A stretch of 64,000 nt of DNA from Dryococelus australis (taxonomy: Eukaryota; Arthropoda; Insecta; Phasmatodea; Phasmatidae): the NCBI GenBank assembly GCA_029891345.1, contig CM057002.1:61060777-61124776 (forward strand), given 5' to 3'. The notes under the pieces were generated by a model, which saw nothing but the letters and a program-made list of their open reading frames with translations, was not told the origin of the DNA and searched no databases. Shown piece by piece: positions 56,236 through 64,000 of the stretch (within the stretch, counting starts at the first letter, position 1; every line of letters starts with the position of its first letter). The position numbers and the translations under genes are program-made.

Positions 56236-57344
56236 GCGACACTTCAGTTTGATCGTTTTAACGAGAAGGAAATTTTCTAACATTATTGAACAATGCAGTT
56301 TAGCAACATGCGCAATTCGACTTAAGTAGCATAACCCGGGTTAAAACGATACTAACGGCCTTCGGGAAAAGTGAAATTGCAGTTCAGAGTGGCGTGAAAT
56401 ATCGCGAAATTATAATGTGCCAACAAAGGTTACGAAATATTGTAGAACCTTGCTACTTTCGTTATTGAAAAATACGTTGCTAACAGTTTGTTAAAATGTC
56501 TATATTCTGCAATGCGGCCTTTACAAAGTATACGATCTGCATGACTGACACTCGGGTGAAGGTTGCGCTTACGCCTGTATTCACCAGTAAAATCTCGACA
56601 TCAGTAGTCCAATGACCTTAACAAAGCTTCTCATTCATTGTATACAAGAAAGCTATAAAAATACGTTCCTCACGACAAAAGAGCTGATTTCGTTATTACA
56701 TTTTGTCACATACTCTTAAGACGTATTACACTGGACTGGTATTTTTTTTTTTTTTTTTTTTTTTTCATCGGATGCTTCCTACGTGGAATCGCGTATTACC
56801 GACAGAACAATAATAATCACGCTGGCAGTGAAAGCCATCTCTACTGCGTATACGCTCTTTCACCCAACATTTTTCAACTTATTATCCAGGACCTTTAAGG
56901 CTGAGGTAAAGCAACTGCCTACGGAGCACTGCACCTGACTATACAACGCGAAGAACTCATAAAAAAGTAGTATAGGCACCATAAAAATTGTCAGAAAAGC
57001 GCGAGTTATGCTGTAGGTGAAAGAAGAATGTATATATTTGGCACCATTATAGAATATTTTATTAAAATATACTTTTTAAATGTAAAAAAATAATCTATCA
57101 TAATACTCTGTATTTTTAACAAAATTTAAGCATATTTCCATTCTGGATGCTTCAGAAAGCAGAGTTTGAAGACAATCTTTGTCATGGAACATTGTCATAA
57201 TGTTTACTATGATTGTGTGTGAGATAATTGTAATAATAATTTAGGAAATAACTTTAATCATTGATTTTATGTACCTCCATTTGTCACAAACATTTATGGC
57301 TGAAATTGGCGTAAATAAAGTTAATTATAAAATTGATAATGATT
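56236..57344. other. No gene; poly-T tract
   Basis: T run at about 56742-56765. AT-rich otherwise. Confidence 0.45.
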
Positions 57345-57625
57345 AGAGACGATGGTTTATCGCGGGAAAAGTTAACCCTTTGCTAGGATTCAACGTACTG
57401 TATACATACCGAACAATTTTCTTTCCTTATTGGCTGTCGTGCATGTATGAAGCTACTACCCCATTTCATGGGCCAATGATGATTCTGATACTATAAGGCA
57501 GAACGTACGTGATTGGCCTGCAAACAACTTAGCCGAGTTAAGATATTGTTCACCCAATTATGAAAGAATAAACTAGCTAGAGTGTTATAGAAGATATGTT
57601 GTCTCAAAAAGTTTCCGCGATTTTA
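57345..57625 (+). mobile_element. Repeat E, forward
   Basis: gatggtttatcgcgggaaaa, aggattcaacgtactgtata, ccttattggctgtcgtgcat, gggccaatgatgattctgat, gtgattggcctgcaaacaac, aaactagctagagtgttata. Three CCAAT/ATTGG motifs. Ends set by comparison with 58344-58613. Confidence 0.8.
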
Positions 57626-58110
57626 CATCATCTCTAATAATGATACATTATTTTATTATCAAGATTTTATTACACATTGACACAGTAAATATTATGACGA
57701 TCTTTTATGAAGAAGATTCTCTTGTAAATTTTGCTTTCCTAAACATCCAAAACGGCAAATGCGCTTTGATTTAGTTAAAAATGAGGACTCTAACGATTGT
57801 TCAATTTTTTACATTTATAAAGTATATTTTTGTAAAATATCTTATACTGTTGTAAAATGTATACATTCTTCTTTCATATAAGTTACAGCATGAATCACAC
57901 TTCCAAGAATCAGCCTCCGGCAATATGGACAAGGTGGGGACTTTCCAATTATATTGCAATAGTAGCGGCGTGCGGTAACATAACTTAATTAAATTAATTA
58001 TCATCTTGGCATTCCATTTAGGCTTCCTATCAATAGTCACGTAAATAGTTATTGTATATTCTTTATGTTCAATAAACCCCATCTTATACTGTTATGCTAT
58101 ACCTAATCAT
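57626..58110. other. No recognised feature
   Basis: AT-rich; the 93-codon minus-strand frame has no domain. Confidence 0.45.
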
Positions 58111-58343
58111 CAGGGATAGGAAACATTCGCGAATTCATTTCAGGACACGATAGATTTCAAACGCGTGTACACTGAAGTCACCTTTGCGATTGGATCAGCG
58201 TTTATTAGATACGCCTTGAATGACTCCGCGCCAATAGTCGAATTGCAAGGGAACAAGAAGCGAATCCCGTACTGTCGAATGTGGGGTAACGCTGGGGCAA
58301 CAGCCAATGAACAAACATCTGAGGTTCGACTATATAAAAGACT
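58111..58343 (-). mobile_element. MITE-A, truncated at the E boundary
   Basis: CAGGGATAGGAAACATTCGC start, interior almost identical to 8701-8983 (tagatttcaaacgcgtgtac, caagggaacaagaagcgaat), ending at gactatataaaagac where repeat E begins. Confidence 0.88.
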
Positions 58344-58613
58344 GTGTTTTGAACCAACATATCTTCTACAACACTCTAGCTAGTTTATTCTTTCATAATT
58401 GGGTGAAAAAGATCTTGACTCGGCTATAAGTTGTTTGCAGACCAATCACGAACGTTCTGCTTTATAATATCAGAATCCTCATTGGCCCAGTGAAATGGTG
58501 TAGTGTCTTCATACATGCATGACAGCCAATAAGGAAAGAAAATGTCGGACATGTGTATAGCACGTTGAATCCTAGCAATAAGTCAACTTTTTCCCCCGCG
58601 ATAAACCATCATT
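58344..58613 (-). mobile_element. Repeat E, reverse
   Basis: Reverse complement of 57345-57625: aaccaacatatcttctacaa, agtttattctttcataattg, ctcattggcccagtgaaatg, gacagccaataaggaaag, cccgcgataaaccatc. The pair forms a 270-bp inverted repeat about 720 bp apart. Confidence 0.85.
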
Positions 58614-59720
58614 TCTACTAATTATTCAACAACGCCCATAGCCCCTTTCAGGTATGAATTGACTTAGAAGCTAATTCGTAACAAAAGTTATTTAGTTGGC
58701 CGCGAATGGCTATAACTGTGCTAAGTGAATAGACTAGCGAGACCTAATCACATTCGTCGTACAGCTGACAACGGAGAGCGCCAAATAAGAAATAACTGAG
58801 TTATTTATCGCTTGCGTGACAGGCGAAGGCGACAAAAAAAACTCACTGCACTTCAACACAAACTGTATTGCGTTGTGTTGTTAATCTCTGGCCTCATTTA
58901 AATAATTTCACCAAGTTCCCCCTTCCCCCCCCTTTTTTTTAACTCTTGAAGTTTCATTACGTTAATTCATTCTCGGAGTTGTTAAACTATTTTTACATTA
59001 CCACTCCCGTTAGGCTTGACTTTTGTTTCTGTAGAAAATATGGCAGGAAATATTTTCACGCTTGATCTCGAATTTTTGACTGCTGCTTGACGAAATTTAA
59101 CTGCTTTTTCGCTCGTCACTTCGTAGGAATTAGAGAGTAATAAAGTAAGCCTTTATAGACGTGAGTTGCCAGTCCAGTAAAAATAGACAAATAATTACTA
59201 CAAAATAATATATTTCAATAAAGTGATTCGTGTCTATATGAGCAATGACTTTCTGGGATGACAGGCCTACTACACAAAAATCAGTGTTTACAAAATTTCG
59301 TTCTCAGCAGAATACATCGTACAAAACGGTCCCAACTTCAGACTAAGCTCAATTAATTTACCTCAGGACTGTTTATAATGGGATTAACAGCGTGAACTCA
59401 TTTCAATGCCGTTTTATTATAAACAGGTTAGTAACAAAATAACAATGTTTATTGGAAACTTATCTGAGTCGTCGTTCATTTCTTAATGGCAATACAGTTG
59501 AATGTTTAAACCAAAATACGTTATTTTGAATTTCGCTTTTTAAACAAAATTATCTTTGGTATTTTACTCGCCATATACATCGCATTTCACAACACCCAGT
59601 GTTTGTTTTTAATAAAGTATGTATAACAGTGTTCATAATTGATTAATTAAAATTTTGCGCCTGCGTAATAGGGAGGTTTTGAGATAACACACCCCAACAT
59701 CGAAATTCAGTGCGGGTACA
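58614..59720. other. No recognised feature
   Basis: AT-rich; short pyrimidine run at 58918-58940. Confidence 0.45.
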
Positions 59721-59732
59721 CTATATATATAT

Positions 59733-59793
<61 letters not shown>
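59721..59793. repeat. (AT)n microsatellite
   Basis: AT dinucleotides with one phase shift in the middle. Confidence 0.95.
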
Positions 59794-59796
<3 letters not shown>

Positions 59797-60192
59797 GAGA
59801 TGGCAAATATTTTACATTTCAGATCTTTCTCGTATATAGTTATGTCAGAGCGAAGGGTTTCATGTTAACATCGCCTCTCTTTTCTTCGTGTTGAAAAAAA
59901 AAAGACAAACTTCCAAAATTTAAATTCTCAGAGCATTAATTATTTCCCCCATTACACATTAATCATAGCGCCTTAATTTAGGAAAATTCCAGACACATAT
60001 TTTGTACTCTTGAATTTGGTTTTGTATTGTTTGGCTCAGCCGATTTTTCCTTCTAATTTTAAAATCTATAGACTATTTTTACTACTTGCTTAAATATTTT
60101 TATTGAAATAGATAATAAGTCGAGTCACATAAATATTTTTACACAGTAATTTTGTGAATCAGAAACTGAATTAATTTTTTAGGAAACTCACT
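59794..60192. other. No recognised feature
   Basis: AT-rich; nothing shared. Confidence 0.45.
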
Positions 60193-60375
60193 AAGCGAGG
60201 TGGAGCTATGGTTAACCACTGGACTCGCCCTTGAGAAAACCTGGGTTCGATTCCCGGCCCGGCAATTCTGATTATGGTTCTCCATGGTTTACCGAAATCA
60301 CTCCATACGAATGCTGGGATGGTTCCTAGATACAGTCCATGGCCTATTCCTTCCTCGTTCCTGCTTCAATAATTT
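60193..60375 (+). mobile_element. SINE-2, a different tRNA-headed SINE
   Basis: Head ggtggagctatggttaacca ctgg (A-box-like) and gggttcgattcccgg (B box); then ggttctccatggtttaccga aatcactccatacgaatgct gggatggttcc, a body block I recall from other arthropod SINEs. Single copy in the window. Confidence 0.8.
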
Positions 60376-61253
60376 TTGTCGTAGATGTTTTTGACTGCTG
60401 TAACACGAACTAAGAACCAATAGCAAAATATCTTAAACAATTTTACTGCAACGAGTAGTTTAAATAATCGGAAATTTAGCGAGTTGTCTTGAGCCCCCTC
60501 TGTACACCAGCTGCTATTTGTGCAGCAGTTACCGTTGCCTCGAACAGATAAGCCCATTTCTGGATGTTACGCAGACCCGCTCTATTACTAGGTGTTTATT
60601 CCTGGCTTAGAGTCTACAGGACGTGCCAAATACCCGTGTCGCAATCACATATTCAACAAACACGTACGAGCAATTTAAATTTGCCAGCCCACGAAATCAA
60701 ATCATTAAATTTTCAGGTCATCGGGTATGAAGAAGGTAAATGGGGAATTCATTTAATCTATTATCACTTAAGTGTTGTTATACCTAATAATTGAAAAAAA
60801 AAAAAAAAAAAAACATAGGTTGTAACGATGACTAACAAGGTATCCAGTTCATTAAATAAAGTTATAGAAAAAATATTTTATTTTGGACATGTTTTTTGAT
60901 GTTATTATTACTGTAAAATTATTACGTGCATAATAAATCACACATAATCGTGAGTTTTACGCAATTATTAACAGAGAAAAATTTAGTAACCCCAGTGCGA
61001 GGTAGGCTCGTGTGTATTGCGCATTTGTTAATTCTTTATAATGCTCTATAACATAAAACATTTCGTACTAAGATAATTAAAAAATAATACTGCAAATTAC
61101 ACATACACAACTTCACGACAAACACACCTTGACACTGGGATATCATTTGGTGACAAAACGTACCCTCACGCGTTTTCGCCACTTCTGTAACTGGATGACA
61201 TTTTACTGCATTCTCCGTGGAAGATTCTTATCCAATAACAGTAGCGTAATAAA
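60376..61253. other. No gene; poly-A tract
   Basis: A run at about 60794-60812. Nothing else recognised. Confidence 0.45.
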
Positions 61254-61385
61254 CAGGGATAGGAAAATTTCGCGAGTTCAATGACCTGTAGGGGCTAGAC
61301 TCCTCAGTCCTCTGCATACTGGAGCCTCAGCTGTGTGTTCATTGGCTGTTGCCCCACACCTGGCAGTTATGGGATTCACAAGTTG
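61254..61385 (+). mobile_element. MITE-A, right part missing
   Basis: CAGGGATAGGAAAATTTCGC to ggcagttatgggattcacaa, then broken by a (TA)n run at 61389-61406. Confidence 0.88.
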
Positions 61386-61605
61386 TTACATATATATATA
61401 TATATAACATAGCATAAAGAACTCCTGGCTGGCGAGTTTTTTAAAAACCATACACTCGCAGCATTTTCCGGTATGTCCACATGCGTCTATGTACTAGCAA
61501 ATTCCCCCAGTTTGCAAATACAATTGCCTACACAACAGCGATATCAGGAGCGTCCCAAGGTAAATGTTTCACCCGGGTGGGTTGGTGCGCAATGCTTACT
61601 AACGT

Positions 61606-61911
61606 TTAACCCATTCCGACCCAGTGTACACAACTGTGTACCATTACTCACGTGTAGGTAATTTTTGGTATGTACTGCACGTTACGAAATTCAGTGATGA
61701 ATGATCTTACCTTTGGGTAAATGATTTGCAAACCCTATTACTGGTCTAGATCATAATTGGTTGGTATAACTGTAGCCGGACATATACCCTACAGCTCATT
61801 GGCGGTGACTATGAAACAAGTGACGTGTAGACTTCAAGTACTGCACGCATCATAAAAACGTTTGTTTGCAACGCCTGAAACCGTAAGATAAACTAGGTCT
61901 GAAAGGGTTGA
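61606..61911 (+). mobile_element. MITE-G (TTAA/piggyBac-like)
   Basis: TTAA 61606-61609 then CCCATTCCGACCCAG; the right end GGTCTGAAAGGG then TTGA (mutated TTAA). The subterminal palindrome gtacacaactgtgtac and aatgatcttacctttgggta lie inside. Confidence 0.8.
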
Positions 61912-62449
61912 CGCGGCTGCCTATTGCAGGAGAGGACGAGTGCATGAAATCGTAGGATTTTTCATGACAAGTGATTTTAGGCCTGTCTCGGCCACCTTTC
62001 ATAGTATCTATGTCCAACTTTGCCCGGGCCACATAGCTACAAAGATTTTTCTTTGTTGCGAAATTGCTGCTACCAGGAAGACTACAAATTACGATGTAGA
62101 GATAGGGCCACCCATTTTTCGCTAAAATATTTGGGCGCAAACTAGTCTTCAATGGCCTGAGTGCACTGCTGCAACTTTTACTTTTGCTATTGGCCGTGTG
62201 TTTGTACGACACGACTGCTCTCACCCGAATGGGCCAATCATAATTAAGATACTTCGACACTATACATATCTGTGGTTCGCAACCAGACACCTGATATGCG
62301 TGACTGTTAAAATTATCCAATCAGAATAAGTGAACCTGAACTACAGTGTTTTAGAGGACAACTGGTCGCGGAATCTTCTCGCGAAAATCAGATTCCTTTG
62401 TATATAGACTAAAACCAATACATAAAAACACAAACTCTTAATAATTTAC

Positions 62450-62452
<3 letters not shown>
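61912..62452. other. CCAAT-bearing unassigned block
   Basis: gctattggccgtgtgtttgt, atgggccaatcataattaag, attatccaatcagaataagt occur within 150 bp, like repeats D-G, but no second copy is seen. The 156-codon minus-strand frame at 61850-62320 overlaps G and has no recognisable domain. Confidence 0.45.

Positions 62453-62514
<62 letters not shown>
62453..62514. repeat. (CT)n microsatellite
   Basis: Pure CT run, about 30 repeats. Confidence 0.97.
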
Positions 62515-62517
<3 letters not shown>

Positions 62518-62595
62518 GTAGAATGGTTCTTCCCTTCAACGGGCGCACTCTTCACACCTCTCCTCGCCCTAGTCCCCCAGGACTAAAAATGTCCA

Positions 62596-62850
62596 CGGAT
62601 TCGCGGTGGTGTAGTGGTGAGACTACTCGCCTCTCACCAAAGGGTACCGGGTTCGATTCCCGGCGGGGTCGTTCCCGGATTCTCGCATCTGGGAATCGCG
62701 CTAGACTATGCCGCTGGTCGGTGGATTTTCTGGGGATCTTTGTTCCCCCCCCCCCACCCTTGCCACTACACATTCCGGCGCTGCTCCATACTCACTACGC
62801 TTCACCCTCATGGACTCTCAATACCACGATGCTAATCTCTCCACTCCACT
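62596..62850 (+). mobile_element. SINE-1, full length
   Basis: Head tggtgtagtggtgagactac and gggttcgattcccggcgggg, body ctcgcatctgggaatcgcgc, center ggattttctggggatctttg with a C tract, tail tcatggactctcaataccac. Closest to a plausible source tRNA: both boxes are near consensus. Confidence 0.93.
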
Positions 62851-64000
62851 AATATCCGCGGGGATTCCACTGATGCACCTTAGTATAAGGATATTCCTGC
62901 CATCGATACCTATTGACTGAACATGATGTTTTGCTCTTTTTGATGAGTAGGTTGAATATTTATTGTTAAGAGTAGGCCTAAGTGAAGTGTGTTTTATTGG
63001 ATTTATGTGTTTTCACTAGTGTGTTTTGAATTCTGAAGAGATAATATTTTTAAATTTTACACAAGGAAATAGTGTTACGCCTTGTGCTTGAAGGCCAAGG
63101 TGGATAGGAGATGACACGCTGGACGATTCGTAGTAGGAATGGAGCGGAGGTAGGGATGTAGATATCGGGGGAAAAAATATATATATATATTATTGCACTG
63201 TTTATTTATAAAAAGTATCGTTCTACAAAACGAGATATCCAAAAAAATTTATATTTTCAATACATGGGAATCCGTATTGAAGGACTTGACAAATGTAAAA
63301 TTTACGTATTGAAGACACGAAGCATTGCCAAAAGATGTGGCGCCTGTTTTTGGTGCAAGTTGCCAAATTAAACACAGCGACTTTTCAATCCATTAAATGT
63401 AATCGAGACAGAGATTACTAAGAGTATTTTTAAAATATTTATTTCCGATACCTAAAAAGATATATTGATTTTGATAAAATATCATTGAAATATATCGACG
63501 ATTTATATCGATATATTGACGACATGTCATCATTTCGATAAATCTATATATTATTTTTGATATCCCTGCGCGGATAATTTAAAGGTAAATATAAATAAGG
63601 TAACTTATAACTATAATAAAATGTTCACTACGAAATGGTTAAAATTTTGTATTTTGTGTTATACAAGTGTGTGCTCCATACGCCCAGCATTTCGAAATTT
63701 AAAAAACCGTTGATTAATAAAATAAACTATATTTAAATAAACTTCGAAATTTTTTCACTTTAGTTTGCCGCCCCTAAGCGGAATTGTTAAATCAAGTATG
63801 TATATGGGATGTTGCACATAATTAAAGGCAACAGCTATGGAGCGTTTTCGAATGCTGTAGTTTTTCGTTACACCAAGTTGAGGTAAAAAAAAAAAAGTTG
63901 ATGTATGCAAACGGGCAATAAAAGATATATATTATGTGGCAAATTATACTCATTGATAGATACATGTAAAATTCGCGTTATTACTTGGCATGAGGCTAAA
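62851..64000. other. No recognised feature
   Basis: AT-rich. 63470-63550 repeats tatcgat/atatcga motifs; a (TA) run is near 63178. No gene, no shared repeat. Confidence 0.5.

Noticed and set aside
61850-62320. 156-codon minus-strand frame
   Set aside because: Overlaps MITE-G and a CCAAT-bearing repeat-like block; no recognised domain.

Overview
This is a eukaryotic, AT-rich, intron-like or intergenic window packed with transposable-element debris. I find no convincing host protein-coding gene in it. The longest open frames (237, 156, 143 and 138 codons) all lie in tandem repeats or mobile elements, and their translations are low-complexity or resemble nothing I know. tRNA-headed SINEs, many MITE families, Helitron-like GCTAG ends and (AT)n/(CT)n/poly-C tracts suggest a large arthropod genome, most likely an insect. 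A polyneopteran such as a stick insect, grasshopper or cockroach is only a guess.

Family labels below are mine. SINE-1: tRNA head, central ttttctcggggata-type domain and short tail, 13 or more copies. MITE-A and MITE-B: hAT-like, TIRs TAGGGATAGG and TAGAGACCTG, 8-bp target-site duplications. MITE-C: TIR TAGGCTGTTCACGG, TA target, in a short form (~240 bp) and a long form (~400-435 bp). MITE-F and MITE-G: TTAA-flanked, piggyBac-like. Repeat D: arrays of CCAAT boxes ahead of a TATA-like site in the best copy. Also E, H, J, K, M, O and P.

Layout. 1-6.7 kb: end of a C element, a Harbinger-like element, then B, SINE, a 52-bp tandem array, A, D, SINE, G, F and two C copies. 6.7-15.5 kb: foldback hairpin, A, O, A, D with an abutting SINE, a split C, SINE, B, D, C and J. 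16-18.4 kb: unassigned relatively GC-rich DNA ending in a GC-rich 111-bp minisatellite. 18.5-25.2 kb: C, E containing a SINE, SINE, O, a 186-bp higher-order AGT array and F. 25-31 kb: long-arm foldback M, GC-rich patch, tRNA-like piece, hairpin family K, A and SINE. 31.9-38.3 kb: Helitron end, F, B, H, F, A containing a SINE, P, and B containing a C. 41.6-43.3 kb: C, A inserted exactly at the edge of another C, and a Helitron-like element. 44.6-53.5 kb: D, SINE, a 1.5-kb long-TIR element full of AGGTCA and ATGGCGG motifs, J containing H, D, A, D, C, and a perfect 23-bp palindrome. 54.5-62.9 kb: D, H, SINE, two inverted E copies flanking an A, a second SINE type, A, G and SINE.

The main value of the window is its insertion history. 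At least three nestings carry recoverable target duplications. Several apparently unrelated families share CCAAT plus TATA architecture, family K has a recurring TTTT-loop hairpin with a compensating base pair, and one foldback element is dense in nuclear-receptor-like half-sites.
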